Below are positions 1 to 8,956 of a stretch of DNA of 52,032 nucleotides, in pieces. The notes under the pieces were generated by a model, which worked only from the letters and a program-made list of their open reading frames with translations, made no database searches and had not been told where the DNA came from. The DNA comes from GYS-P2D sp964522505. GTDB taxonomy: Bacteria > Bacteroidota > Bacteroidia > Chitinophagales > Saprospiraceae. The stretch covers positions 1-52,032 of the forward strand of contig CAZFWJ010000020.1 of NCBI GenBank assembly GCA_964522505.1. The letters run 5' to 3'. A program made the translations under genes and the position numbers. The number at the start of each line of letters is the position of its first letter. Position 1 is the stretch's first letter.

Positions 1-1312
1 GCATAAAAAATCCAGCAATAATCACAGAAGCAATAGGAATGAAAAATATACCATTAAGCTGTTGGAGCAACTGATACAGGCCATCTGGTGCATGTGCTAT
101 AAATGGCGCAATACCAATCGCAAAAACGGCTAGGACAAAAGAGCACAATCGTCCAAAGAAAACAAGGCGAGACTCCGACACATCACGATTAATATAGCGT
201 TGATAAAAATCTACGCTAAAGACTGTAGCTGCACTATTCAGTGCACTATTGAAGGTACTCAGAATAGCTCCGACGATGACCGCTACGAAAAACCCTGTCA
301 TCCAAGTTGGTAAAACCCGCTTTACGAGTTGGGGATATACTAAGTCGGGATTATCATAAAGCCGATCTCCAAAGTAGTAATAGCCTATTAGTCCAGGAAG
401 TACAATCACTAATGGAATCAATATCTTAAGGGCGCCCGTAAACAGCAGGCCCTTTTGGGCTTCTTTGAGGCTAACAGCTCCTAATACTCGCTGGATTATG
501 GATTGATGCATGGTCCAAAAGTAGATCTGGTTGATGATCAGGCCAGTGAACAACACACCAAATGGCAGGATTGATTGTCGACTGCCTGCGCCTATAGATG
601 GTTCGTCAGAGATTAATTGAAATTTCTCAGGAGCATTTGCAAACACACTCTGCATTCCAGAAATCATCGAACCTCCTCCAATCTCGATCAGCGCAATAAT
701 GGGTACTGCCAATCCTGCAACGAGCAAGCCAAAGCCATTGATTGTATCGGTATAGGCCACCAACTTGAGCCCCCCGAAAATGGCATATACTGCGCCCAAG
801 GAGCCCACCAGGATTACAGTTAGCCAAATTCCTTGAGCCTGACTGATATTCAGCATATCAGAAATCTCAAAAATGCTCTCGATATTGAGTGCTCCTGTAT
901 AGAGTACGATCGGAAGAAGCGTCGACACGAATGATATGATGAGCAGCAAGGCCACAAGGCTACGGATCATGCCGTCAAATCTCTTTTCTAAAAATTCGGG
1001 GATGGTGGTTAGGCCCATCTTAAGATACCTCGGAACAAAATAGAGTGCTCCAACTATGAGTGCCAGCGCTGAAGTCACTTCCCAAGCGATGATGATTGCA
1101 CCATTCTTGTAGGCCGATCCATTCATGCCAATCAGATGTTCAGTTGAGATGTTGGTCAAGAGCATCGAGCCCGCTATTACTATCCCCGTCAAACTCCGTC
1201 CCCCTAAGAAATAGCCAGCCTTGCTATTCAGCTGAGCCTTGCGCATCTGCCAAGCCGATATACCCGCCACCATGGCGGTAAACAACAAGAAGCTCAGCAA
1301 CTGTATCAACAT
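1..1312 (-). CDS. Sodium:solute symporter (SSS/SLC5 family), 3' end outside window
   Basis: An open frame of 437 codons runs from an ATG at 1312 to the window edge without a stop, so the C-terminus is missing; family members are usually 500-600 residues. The translation is strongly hydrophobic with many membrane helices. Family landmarks seen are YFLGGRSL near residue 37, LLTNISTEHLIGMNG in the next helix, GGLKLVAYTDTINGFG in the middle and HQSIIQRVLGA further on. These match the vSGLT-like branch, which uses the sodium gradient to import sugars, polyols or related solutes across the inner membrane. It lies 16 bp downstream of the PfkB kinase on the same strand, so uptake followed by phosphorylation is the likely logic. 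The substrate cannot be read from sequence; a sugar or inositol is a guess. Confidence 0.9.
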   Translation of the reverse strand, partial: MLIQLLSFLLFTAMVAGISAWQMRKAQLNSKAGYFLGGRSLTGIVIAGSMLLTNISTEHLIGMNGSAYKNGAIIIAWEVTSALALIVGALYFVPRYLKMGLTTIPEFLEKRFDGMIRSLVALLLIISFVSTLLPIVLYTGALNIESIFEISDMLNISQAQGIWLTVILVGSLGAVYAIFGGLKLVAYTDTINGFGLLVAGLAVPIIALIEIGGGSMISGMQSVFANAPEKFQLISDEPSIGAGSRQSILPFGVLFTGLIINQIYFWTMHQSIIQRVLGAVSLKEAQKGLLFTGALKILIPLVIVLPGLIGYYYFGDRLYDNPDLVYPQLVKRVLPTWMTGFFVAVIVGAILSTFNSALNSAATVFSVDFYQRYINRDVSESRLVFFGRLCSFVLAVFAIGIAPFIAHAPDGLYQLLQQLNGIFFIPIASVIIAGFFM

Positions 1313-1328
1313 GGTCGAAGTTTGGATC

Positions 1329-2192
1329 TTAAGATAGGAATTGATCGATGTAAGACGCATATCTCGACTCAATATCAGCGACTGGAGCCAGGAATATTCC
1401 TTGATGTTCCACTGCATAAGATGTAGCACTGTGCGCATATGCCCCTGCAAGTAGGAGGCTCTGCGTACGTCGGTATTGAACCAGAAAACTCGCAGCAAAA
1501 ATATCTCCAGCTCCTGTAGGATCAAGCTCTTCTACAGGAAAGACGGGCATCTCCAGAACGGCTTTGTCTCGGTAGATCCGAACGGGATTAGCACCATCAG
1601 TTACAATAACTGTATCAATCGCCTGACGCAATTGTTCAAGCTCGGACTCATCACCATCGATGTCATCTGAACTCAAGAAAATCATGTCTATGCCAGATAG
1701 CAAATTATAATCAAGTGCCTTGGGCGCAATTAATCCAGATTCAGGATCTCGCTGTCTCAACCATCCCTGTATAGAGGCCGCAACAAATGAATTGGCAAAT
1801 AAAGGAACAACGGTCGAATCCAGCTCGTCAGCAATTAAACAGAGCTTGACAGTTGGCGCTTGATGTAACTCATCAGGTATGTCAACAGCCGAAATTGTCT
1901 TAGCACGTTCATGCATGAATTGTGTTCGACCAGTATCTGAATATATATTCTCAAACTCGGTTGTTCGTTCAGCCAGAATATTAAAAGTCTGAATGGATTG
2001 CTCTTGAATGCTGTGCCAGTACTTAAAATCTTCACCGACGCTCGTCATTAAGGCTGTCCGAACTCCTAAATGTGCACTCATTAGACTGGCATAAGACACT
2101 GTACCTCCTAATCTATAACCGGTATCGACTCGATCATGGCACATATGTCCTATGCATAATAGTTCTGGCAGATATTTCTTTGTAGCAGTCAT
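1329..2192 (-). CDS. PfkB-family carbohydrate kinase
   Basis: 287 residues of ribokinase/PfkB type. The N-terminal glycine motif GGTVSYASLMSAHLG begins at residue 29. The C-terminal signature DPTGAGDIFAASFL starts at D224 and supplies the anion hole and the catalytic aspartate D230. The enzyme should phosphorylate a sugar, nucleoside or polyol with ATP in the cytoplasm. The GG-x-SY form of the first motif resembles inositol-kinase-like members, but this is weak evidence on substrate. It is the first gene of a two-gene unit with the symporter. A cupin gene starts divergently 69 bp away, so both units could share a control region. Confidence 0.88.
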   Translation of the reverse strand: MTATKKYLPELLCIGHMCHDRVDTGYRLGGTVSYASLMSAHLGVRTALMTSVGEDFKYWHSIQEQSIQTFNILAERTTEFENIYSDTGRTQFMHERAKTISAVDIPDELHQAPTVKLCLIADELDSTVVPLFANSFVAASIQGWLRQRDPESGLIAPKALDYNLLSGIDMIFLSSDDIDGDESELEQLRQAIDTVIVTDGANPVRIYRDKAVLEMPVFPVEELDPTGAGDIFAASFLVQYRRTQSLLLAGAYAHSATSYAVEHQGIFLAPVADIESRYASYIDQFLS

Positions 2193-2261
2193 AAACAGTC
2201 TAAGATTGTACTAAAGTCTAACCAAAAGTATTAAGTAAATTGAACTCGTAATTCTAGAGAC

Positions 2262-2627
2262 ATGGCAAAATATATCAAGCAAAGCTCCCCATTTGTAGTT
2301 CCGACAACTGACGGTAAAACCATCCGTGAGCACTTCGGCCTTGCCAGCATCCATGATGGTGATTATAGTGTCGCTCACATGATCGCTCCAGCTAGATGGG
2401 GTGAACCGCCTCAGACACCAGAGTTTGACGAGATCACATTTGTCTTCAGAGGGCAGAAGCAGATCATCATTGATGATACCGAGACTGTTATTCTCGGGGC
2501 TGGTGAGTCTTTATTGATCAAGTCTGGATGTAAAGTTCAATACTCCAATCCCTATGATGAGGAGTGTGAGTATCTGTCGATCTGTATGCCAGCATTTAGC
2601 ATAGAGCGGGTCAATCGAGAAGATTAA
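2262..2627 (+). CDS. Small single-domain cupin protein
   Basis: 121 residues forming one cupin barrel: a first motif around PEFDEITFVFRGQKQIII and a second around LGAGESLLIKSGCKVQYSNP. Histidine and glutamate metal ligands are only partly present (the E of DEITFVF can be seen), so metal binding is uncertain. There is no signal peptide, so it is cytoplasmic. Such cupins often bind or isomerise small sugars or amino acids. It is divergent from the kinase-symporter pair and may act in the same pathway, which is inference only. Its stop lies 2 bp from the stop of the convergent PLP enzyme. Confidence 0.75.
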   Translation: MAKYIKQSSPFVVPTTDGKTIREHFGLASIHDGDYSVAHMIAPARWGEPPQTPEFDEITFVFRGQKQIIIDDTETVILGAGESLLIKSGCKVQYSNPYDEECEYLSICMPAFSIERVNRED

Positions 2628-2629
2628 CA

Positions 2630-3820
2630 TTAGCTCTGTATCAGGGCTTTATCAAAGTTTTCTATAAGATCCTGTACATCTTCAATACCAACAGATACTC
2701 TTATTAATCCGTCTCCTATCCCATGAGCTAGTCTAATCTCTCTATCTATACTCCGATGCGACATGGAAGCGGGGTGCATCATCAAAGTATCGACATCTCC
2801 CATAGTAGGTGCTAGTGTGCCCATGGTCTGGGTGTTCATAAATTTAATTCCAGTCTCTACTCCTCCTTTCACTTCAAAGCACATCATACCACCAAAATAT
2901 CGCATTTGCCGAGCAGCCAGGGTGTGATATGGATGATCAGTTAAACCGAGGTAGTTAACCGATTCAACTTGGTCATGTTGTGATAAAAACTCTGCCAGTG
3001 CCTGTGCATTAGCACTATGTTCTCTCATTCTTAACTCAAGAGTCTTCATACCAGTGTTAGTGAGCCACGCATCCCAGGGATTGCAATTCGTGCCAACCAT
3101 TTTCATAGCGCCCCATATGGTCTTTTTACGATCAAGACCTGTTCCTACAATTATGCCAGAGATCCCATTTCCATGACCATTCAGATATTTAGTGGTACTG
3201 TGGACTACATAATCAATGCCGTGCTTAAGGGGTTGTTGGATTACAGGTGAACAAAAAGAATTATCTACAGCTGTAAGTACCTTGTGAGTTCTGCCTATCG
3301 CCGCAATTGCGGACAAATCAATACAATCCAAGGCTGGATTAGAAGGCGTCTCAAAATAGATCATTTTAATCTGCGCATCCTTCGTCAACAACTCTGAGAC
3401 TTTGTCTGAATCTGTTAAATCAGTCCATACAATATCAATTCCATATCGAGGAAGAAAATTTTGAATAATCTCTGTGGTGCCGCCGTACAAATTGGCTTGA
3501 GATAAAATTTTATCACCTTTCTTCAAGGTCCCAAATATCAATGTGCTAATGGCTGACATACCTGATGAGGTCATCACTCCCCATCCATCTTCAAATCCTG
3601 TATCATAGGTCTCAAGGTCCGCTATCTTTTGTGCAACAGCATCTACTGTCGGGTTACCAAATCTGCTATAGAGGTGCTTATCCATGGGATTCTCAAATGC
3701 ATGGACTGCCGATTCAACCGACTCAAAGGCGAATGATGAAGTCGGATGAATTGCCAGCTGATGAGGAGGTGTAGTCTCTGCTGATTTAGGGTCTTTTACG
3801 CACAAAGAGTTCAATCGCAT
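2630..3820 (-). CDS. Cys/Met metabolism PLP-dependent enzyme (trans-sulfuration family)
   Basis: 396 residues, normal for cystathionine gamma-synthase/lyase, O-acetylhomoserine sulfhydrylase and methionine gamma-lyase. Seen are YSRFGNPTVDA (51-61, phosphate-binding tyrosine and arginine from the neighbouring subunit), SSGMSAIS (85-92), DNSFCSPV (186-193) and the PLP lysine K211 in HSTTKYLNGHG. The active-site loop reads LYGGT where methionine gamma-lyases usually have a cysteine (YGCT), which argues against methionine gamma-lyase. A synthase or cystathionine lyase role is more likely, but the exact reaction is not settled by sequence. Soluble cytoplasmic tetramer by family. It stands alone and is convergent with the cupin. 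Confidence 0.88.
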   Translation of the reverse strand: MRLNSLCVKDPKSAETTPPHQLAIHPTSSFAFESVESAVHAFENPMDKHLYSRFGNPTVDAVAQKIADLETYDTGFEDGWGVMTSSGMSAISTLIFGTLKKGDKILSQANLYGGTTEIIQNFLPRYGIDIVWTDLTDSDKVSELLTKDAQIKMIYFETPSNPALDCIDLSAIAAIGRTHKVLTAVDNSFCSPVIQQPLKHGIDYVVHSTTKYLNGHGNGISGIIVGTGLDRKKTIWGAMKMVGTNCNPWDAWLTNTGMKTLELRMREHSANAQALAEFLSQHDQVESVNYLGLTDHPYHTLAARQMRYFGGMMCFEVKGGVETGIKFMNTQTMGTLAPTMGDVDTLMMHPASMSHRSIDREIRLAHGIGDGLIRVSVGIEDVQDLIENFDKALIQS

Positions 3821-3893
3821 TTGATCTTGGTTTGATTCTACAATAACAGAATGGTGAAGATCAACAATTCTATCGACTCACGACACTTGATTA

Positions 3894-3923
3894 TTGTTGA
3901 GAATATTTATTGAGATGACTTTG
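3894..3923 (+). promoter_or_regulatory. Possible Bacteroidota-type promoter
   Basis: A TTG at 3894-3896 is followed after 19 bp by TGACTTTG (3916-3923), one base off the TAnnTTTG -7 consensus. A start a few bases downstream would leave a leader of about 25 nt before the ATG at 3955. Confidence 0.3.
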
Positions 3924-3954
3924 CTATATTAACAGTCTAACTTCCTAACCGAAA

Positions 3955-5523
3955 ATGAAATCACGTAGAAGAGCGTATTGTCTACTCTTGCAGATCAGTC
4001 TGCTAGCGACGCCTTATGTGGTTTTTACGCAAGCCGAGATATGTAACAACGGTATTGACGACGATGGTGATGGCATGATAGATCTAAATGATGAAGACTG
4101 TTTTTGCGAGATGCAAATACCTGAATCCCTCATTCCCAATCCCTCATTTGAAGAACAAAATTGTTGTCCATCGGGAAGGAGTGAACTCAACTGTGCTTCA
4201 AGCTGGATACAAGCATCAGCACCGACAACAGATCTGATTCATAACTGTGGATGGGGAGGTTGGCAGCAGTTTCCTCCGCCTAGACCCTTTCCTGATGGAG
4301 ATGGAATTATGGGATTCAGAGACGGAAGGTCTCGTGGAGAATTGATGCCCGAATTTGCGTGGAAGGAGTATGCAGGCGCTTGTCTCCTCAATCCTCTTGA
4401 AGTCGGTACTACTTACAGGATTGAGTTTGATGTGGGTTTTGTTAATGAAAAAAGTTCGCCGCCTATAGACATCACATTTTACGGAACATCCAGCTGTAAC
4501 TACCTGCCATTTGGTGGTGACGATCCGGAGTTCGGTTGTCCTTCCAACGGACCCAAATGGCAAATATTGGGCGAAGCGGGTGTTTCCGGAGGAGCCGGCA
4601 ACATCTGGCTAAATACATTTATCGAGATAACACCGATGGAGGACATCTATGCCATTGCCATTGGGCCACCCTGCGAAGGAACAAAAAGTCTATTTAGCAC
4701 GTATTACTTTTTTGATAACCTAATACTGGCGGATGCGAAGTTTTTTGGGCTCGACATTGAAGACTCCGAGCACCCATGCAGCGATGACTACACCCTATCA
4801 GTACTAAACTTTGACAACATCTCATATCAATGGTACAAGGACGGTATCGCAATAGTTGGAGAGACCGAACATGAGTTATCACGTATCCATGGAGATGGGA
4901 GTTATCAAGTCAGAACAATAGAGGGTGGGAACTGTCACCTATCTGATCCGTTCCTCTATATCCGCCCTGTTGACGTTGTCCCAGCAAGTCAGAGCATCTG
5001 TGATGATGATCAATTCCAGTTTGGTGATCAATTGCTCACCCAAAGTGGGATGTATATTGACACCTTCACGAGTATCTATAATTGTGATAGTATTGTCATG
5101 TTGGACCTGGAAGTGATAGGCTCGGTATTTGACACTATAGCGCTTAACCTCTTTCAGGGACAGTCTGTCAATATCGGAGGTAATCGCTTAGGTGGCGAAG
5201 GTGCTTTTCCTGTAGTCCTAGAGTCTTCGCTTGGATGTGATAGTCTGCTTATGGTAGAAATTGCCTATAGTGATGTGTATATCCCCAACGTATTTAATCC
5301 ATTGTCAGCTGTCGGAAATGATATATTTCGACCTGTCATAGCTAATGATCTCACTGGAGTTGTCAACATGCAGATATTTGATCGTTTTGGTGGGCGTGTT
5401 TACGTTGGAACTGAGTGGAATGGCGGTGACTATCCTGCCGGGGTATATATGTATCGCATCGATGTGGACTTTTCGCCGGGCAACCCAGAGACATTTTATG
5501 GCAGTATCACTCTCATCAGATGA
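3955..5523 (+). CDS. Secreted protein with T9SS gliding-motility-type C-terminal domain (paralogue 1)
   Basis: 522 residues. A signal peptide (residues 1-26, arginine-rich start then a hydrophobic core) leads to an acidic Asp-rich motif, NGIDDDGDGMIDLNDEDC, resembling calcium-binding MopE-like motifs. Next comes a Cys-rich domain opening with SLIPNPSFEE (about 55-270) that looks like a carbohydrate-binding beta-sandwich, then an Ig-like part with SYQWYKDG. The last 80 residues (IPNVFNP ... IFDRFGGRVY ... WNGGDYPAGVYMYRI ... GSITLIR) match the gliding-motility-associated C-terminal domain that sends proteins through type IX secretion. It is therefore probably cell-surface or secreted, and adhesive or binding rather than catalytic. 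The next gene is a paralogue of the same architecture. Confidence 0.85.
   Translation: MKSRRRAYCLLLQISLLATPYVVFTQAEICNNGIDDDGDGMIDLNDEDCFCEMQIPESLIPNPSFEEQNCCPSGRSELNCASSWIQASAPTTDLIHNCGWGGWQQFPPPRPFPDGDGIMGFRDGRSRGELMPEFAWKEYAGACLLNPLEVGTTYRIEFDVGFVNEKSSPPIDITFYGTSSCNYLPFGGDDPEFGCPSNGPKWQILGEAGVSGGAGNIWLNTFIEITPMEDIYAIAIGPPCEGTKSLFSTYYFFDNLILADAKFFGLDIEDSEHPCSDDYTLSVLNFDNISYQWYKDGIAIVGETEHELSRIHGDGSYQVRTIEGGNCHLSDPFLYIRPVDVVPASQSICDDDQFQFGDQLLTQSGMYIDTFTSIYNCDSIVMLDLEVIGSVFDTIALNLFQGQSVNIGGNRLGGEGAFPVVLESSLGCDSLLMVEIAYSDVYIPNVFNPLSAVGNDIFRPVIANDLTGVVNMQIFDRFGGRVYVGTEWNGGDYPAGVYMYRIDVDFSPGNPETFYGSITLIR
5169..5279 (+). repeat. Near-identical tract shared with paralogue 2 (copy 1)
   Basis: These 111 bp match 6869-6979 with only two differences (at 5204 and 5262), while flanking paralogous sequence differs at many third codon positions. 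The offset is exactly 1700 bp. Confidence 0.9.
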
Positions 5524-5648
5524 TGAGTAGGTGCTGACAATAGCATGAGTGGCTGTGTAGAAATTTACTGGCTCCCGACACTCTGTAGCGTTTGAAATTT
5601 TAAACTCAGATGTCTTTGTTAACTTACCTGCAAGACTTAGCTATACCT

Positions 5649-7223
5649 ATGTCAAATGTCAACCCTATTGCACAGCGCTTGCTGATGAAGTTGGCGCTAC
5701 TCATCATGCCTATCTACTTAACAGCACAGATAGAGATATGTGATAATGCCTTCGATGACGACGGGGACGGCATGATAGATCTCAATGATGAGGACTGTTT
5801 CTGCCAGTTTCAAATGCCTGAGTCTTTGATTCCTAATCCTTCATTTGAAGAGTTAGATTGTTGTCCGGCTGCAAGAACTCAATTAGGTTGCGCCACCGAT
5901 TGGGTTCAGGCCTCAGGCCCAACTACGGATCTTATACATTCTTGCGGCTGGTTAGGCTGGGAGCAATTTCCTCCTCCGCTGCCATTCCCTGATGGCGATG
6001 GGATCATGGGATTCAGAGACGGTCGCGTCCGAGGCAACAATTTTCAAGCAGAGTTCAATTGGAAAGAATATGCTGGTGCTTGCCTCCTCAACCCCTTAGA
6101 GTTAGGTACTACATATAGAATAGAATTTGATTTGGGGTTTTCTGATCGTGAAAGCTCACCACCAATAGATATTTCTTTCTTCGGCACTACCAACTGTGAC
6201 TTTCTGCCATTTGGTAATGGCAATCCTGATCTCGGCTGTCCCACAAATGGGCAAAATTGGGTAAAACTAGGTGAAGTCAGGTTATCGGGTGGAAGTGGCA
6301 ATGTATGGGTCAACAGCTTTATTGACATTACACCTACTACTGATATACATGCCATAGCGATAGGTCCAGATTGCGAACGTACTTCGAGTGATCAAAGCAC
6401 CTATTATTTTTTTGACAACCTCGTATTGGCCGACGTGGAATCATTTGGGCTTGACATAGTCGAGTCAGAACATCCATGTAGCCAAAACTATACACTTTCA
6501 ATCTTGGACTTCGCTGACTTTAGCTATCAATGGTATAAGGATGGTATCGCTTTAATTGGGGAGAACTCTGCTGAATTGTCTCGCCTATACGGTGATGGTA
6601 GCTATCAAGTAAGAACTTTACAGGATGATAACTGTAGATTATCAGAAGCATTTGAGTATGAACGTCCAGTGTTTATGACTTCAGAAAGTAGAAGTATCTG
6701 CGATGATGAAAATTATCCCTTTGGCCCACGGCGGTTGGTGGAGAGTGGTATGTATATAGACACCTTCCGTACTGTCGACAACTGTGATAGTATCGTGATG
6801 TTAGATCTTGAGGTGATCGGATCTGTATTTGACACGCTGCCGCTTCAACTGTTTCAGGGACAGACCGTCAATATCGGAGGTAATCGCTTAGGTGGCGAAG
6901 GTGTTTTTCCTGTAGTCCTAGAGTCTTCGCTTGGATGTGATAGTCTGCTTATGGTAGAAATAGCCTATAGTGATGTGTACATCCCCAATGTGTTTTATCC
7001 GCTGTCAGCTCTGGGCAATGATGTATTTCGACCTGTGATAGCTGAAGATCTCAATGGAGTTGTGAACATGCAGATATACGATCGATTTGGTGGGCGTGTT
7101 TACGTTGGGACTGATTGGAATGGGGGTGACTATCCAGCTGGAGTATATATGTATCGCATCGATGTGGACTTTTCGCCGGGCAATCCGGAGACCTTTTTTG
7201 GCAGTATCACTCTCATCAGATAA
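5649..7223 (+). CDS. Secreted protein with T9SS gliding-motility-type C-terminal domain (paralogue 2)
   Basis: Same architecture as the preceding gene: signal peptide, Asp-rich motif FDDDGDGMIDLNDEDC, Cys-rich domain with SLIPNPSFEE, Ig-like segment with SYQWYKDG, and a C-terminal type IX secretion domain ending GSITLIR. The frame is open from an ATG at 5610, but the ATG at 5649 gives a signal peptide that aligns with paralogue 1 and a 524-residue protein of matching length; 5685 is a further option. It lies 86 bp (to 5610) after paralogue 1 and is probably a tandem duplicate. Parts of the two genes are nearly identical at DNA level while others have drifted, a mosaic pattern. Predicted surface-exposed; ligand unknown. 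Confidence 0.85.
   Translation: MSNVNPIAQRLLMKLALLIMPIYLTAQIEICDNAFDDDGDGMIDLNDEDCFCQFQMPESLIPNPSFEELDCCPAARTQLGCATDWVQASGPTTDLIHSCGWLGWEQFPPPLPFPDGDGIMGFRDGRVRGNNFQAEFNWKEYAGACLLNPLELGTTYRIEFDLGFSDRESSPPIDISFFGTTNCDFLPFGNGNPDLGCPTNGQNWVKLGEVRLSGGSGNVWVNSFIDITPTTDIHAIAIGPDCERTSSDQSTYYFFDNLVLADVESFGLDIVESEHPCSQNYTLSILDFADFSYQWYKDGIALIGENSAELSRLYGDGSYQVRTLQDDNCRLSEAFEYERPVFMTSESRSICDDENYPFGPRRLVESGMYIDTFRTVDNCDSIVMLDLEVIGSVFDTLPLQLFQGQTVNIGGNRLGGEGVFPVVLESSLGCDSLLMVEIAYSDVYIPNVFYPLSALGNDVFRPVIAEDLNGVVNMQIYDRFGGRVYVGTDWNGGDYPAGVYMYRIDVDFSPGNPETFFGSITLIR
6869..6979 (+). repeat. Near-identical tract shared with paralogue 1 (copy 2)
   Basis: Partner of 5169-5279: 109 of 111 bases are the same. A second very similar patch covers about 7156-7220 against 5456-5520. 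Confidence 0.9.
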
Positions 7224-7300
7224 TCAATAGATGCTTACATTAGCGTGATAGGTTTACTCTTGCAAAGTAATCAACCAGATCATCTACACAATAATATATT

Positions 7301-8737
7301 ATGCGATACCTCACACATGTTTCAGGTTTGTTGTTTCTATTATTAATGCTTGTGCAGACCGGTATAGCACAAGAAGCCGTACTGGAAAGCATCGATAAGA
7401 AAAAAGAAACCTACCACGACATAGCTCACCAGATCTGGTCTTATGCGGAGTTGGGCTACCAAGAAGAAAAATCCTCAGCCTTGCTCAAAAAGACCTTGAT
7501 AACTGCAGGCTTCAGCATAGAAGAAGGAGTAGCGGATATCCCTACTGCATTTGTGGCCACTTATGGATCTGGCGCACCGGTCATAGGCATACTTGCCGAA
7601 TATGACGCACTACCGGGCATCTCGCAAGCGGCAGTGCCAGAGCGGCAAGAAGTCGTTAATGGAGGTAATGGTCATGCTTGTGGCCATCACCTATTTGGCA
7701 CGGCATCAACCGCAGCCGCCATCGGCATTGCTGAATGGATCAATAACACAGGGCATCAAGGCACGGTGAAACTCATCGGCACTCCTGCTGAAGAAGGTGG
7801 TGCGGGCAAAGTGTATATGGTACGAGCTGGCATATTCGATGATATTGACGCCGTCCTCCACTGGCATCCTGGCAATCAGAATAGCGCTGGAGCATACTCA
7901 TCACTGGCTAACACCTCGGCAAAGTTCAGATTTTACGGCGTGGCCTCACATGCAGCAGTCGCTCCCCAGAATGGACGCTCTGCCCTGGATGGTGTGGAAG
8001 CTATGAACTATATGGTGAATCTCATGAGAGAACATCTATCATCAGATGCCCGCATCCATTATGTCATCACCAGCGGTGGTGAAGCGCCTAATGTAGTGCC
8101 AGAATTTGCTGAAGTCTACTACTATGTCAGACATCCCAATATGAAGGTTGCCAAAGAAGCCTTTGATCGAGTGGTAAAGGCCGCCGAAGGAGCCGCTCTT
8201 GGCACTGAAACTCGCATGGACTATGAGATCATCCATGGCGTATATAACCTTATGCCCAATGAGACCTTAGCTCGAGTCATGCACGATAACCTAACTGATC
8301 TGGGTGGTTTCACTTATACTGAGGAAGAGATGGCTTTCGCCGAAAAGATAAAACCTACCCTACCGGAGCGATCTCAAATGGCACTGTCCACAACAGCTAA
8401 AGTCGCACCATTCAGAGTGGTCGAAAAAGGAGGTGGGGGCTCAACCGATGTCGGAGACATCAGTTGGGTAGTACCTACCGCCGGACTGAGTACCGCAACA
8501 TGGGTGCCAGGCACTTCGCCACATACTTGGCAGGCAGTGGCTGCCGGAGGAATGAGCATCGGCCACAAGGGCATGATACTCGCAGCCAAGACAATAGCAA
8601 CATCAGCAATTGACCTGATCCAACATCCTGAAACGATAGCAGATGCTACTACAGAACTGAAGCGAAGGGTTGGCCGTGACTTCGTATATGTGCCGTTATT
8701 GGGAGATCGGGAGCCGCCATTGGATTATAGGAGGTAG
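7301..8737 (+). CDS. Exported M20D-family amidohydrolase (AbgB-like)
   Basis: 478 residues with a cleavable signal peptide (hydrophobic 7-20, then AQE). The metallopeptidase core has GHACGHH (C127 and H129 as metal ligands), GTPAEEGGAGK (catalytic glutamate in E164-E165), AVLHWHPG (H189) and a late SPHTW histidine. The dimerisation domain sits in the middle. The length and the PAEEGGAGK form are closest to the aminobenzoyl-glutamate hydrolase B-type proteins. It probably removes an acyl or aminoacyl group from an amide in the periplasm; the substrate is not known. It follows the two secreted paralogues by 77 bp but has no clear functional link with them. Confidence 0.88.
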   Translation: MRYLTHVSGLLFLLLMLVQTGIAQEAVLESIDKKKETYHDIAHQIWSYAELGYQEEKSSALLKKTLITAGFSIEEGVADIPTAFVATYGSGAPVIGILAEYDALPGISQAAVPERQEVVNGGNGHACGHHLFGTASTAAAIGIAEWINNTGHQGTVKLIGTPAEEGGAGKVYMVRAGIFDDIDAVLHWHPGNQNSAGAYSSLANTSAKFRFYGVASHAAVAPQNGRSALDGVEAMNYMVNLMREHLSSDARIHYVITSGGEAPNVVPEFAEVYYYVRHPNMKVAKEAFDRVVKAAEGAALGTETRMDYEIIHGVYNLMPNETLARVMHDNLTDLGGFTYTEEEMAFAEKIKPTLPERSQMALSTTAKVAPFRVVEKGGGGSTDVGDISWVVPTAGLSTATWVPGTSPHTWQAVAAGGMSIGHKGMILAAKTIATSAIDLIQHPETIADATTELKRRVGRDFVYVPLLGDREPPLDYRR

Positions 8738-8758
8738 GACAATAGTAGCCAGTGGACG

Positions 8759-8775
8759 AGTAGCGAGTAGCGAGT
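8759..8775 (+). repeat. Dispersed AGTAGCG-type repeat
   Basis: Two overlapping AGTAGCGAGT units (8759-8768 and 8766-8775) lie just after the stop of the M20D gene. The same 10-mer occurs twice at 39286-39316, again just after a stop codon. The rest of 8776-8956 holds no gene. Confidence 0.6.
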
Positions 8776-8956
8776 TGAGAGTATCAAGTTAGCAAGTGAA
8801 AAAGTAGCGTAGTATCAGGGTGGGTTTCAGGCTTTTAGCCCATGATTGCGCCATTGTTGCCACGGTTTGGCGCAAATGACGTAAGATTGGCATAGAAATG
8901 ACGTGGCAGATGAGATAGCGGAAAAATATATTTGGACCTCAATTAATGCACTCATT

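Noticed and set aside
2630..3820. Methionine gamma-lyase as the exact identity of the PLP enzyme
   Set aside because: The active-site loop has YGGT without the cysteine typical of methionine gamma-lyases, so only the family level is claimed.
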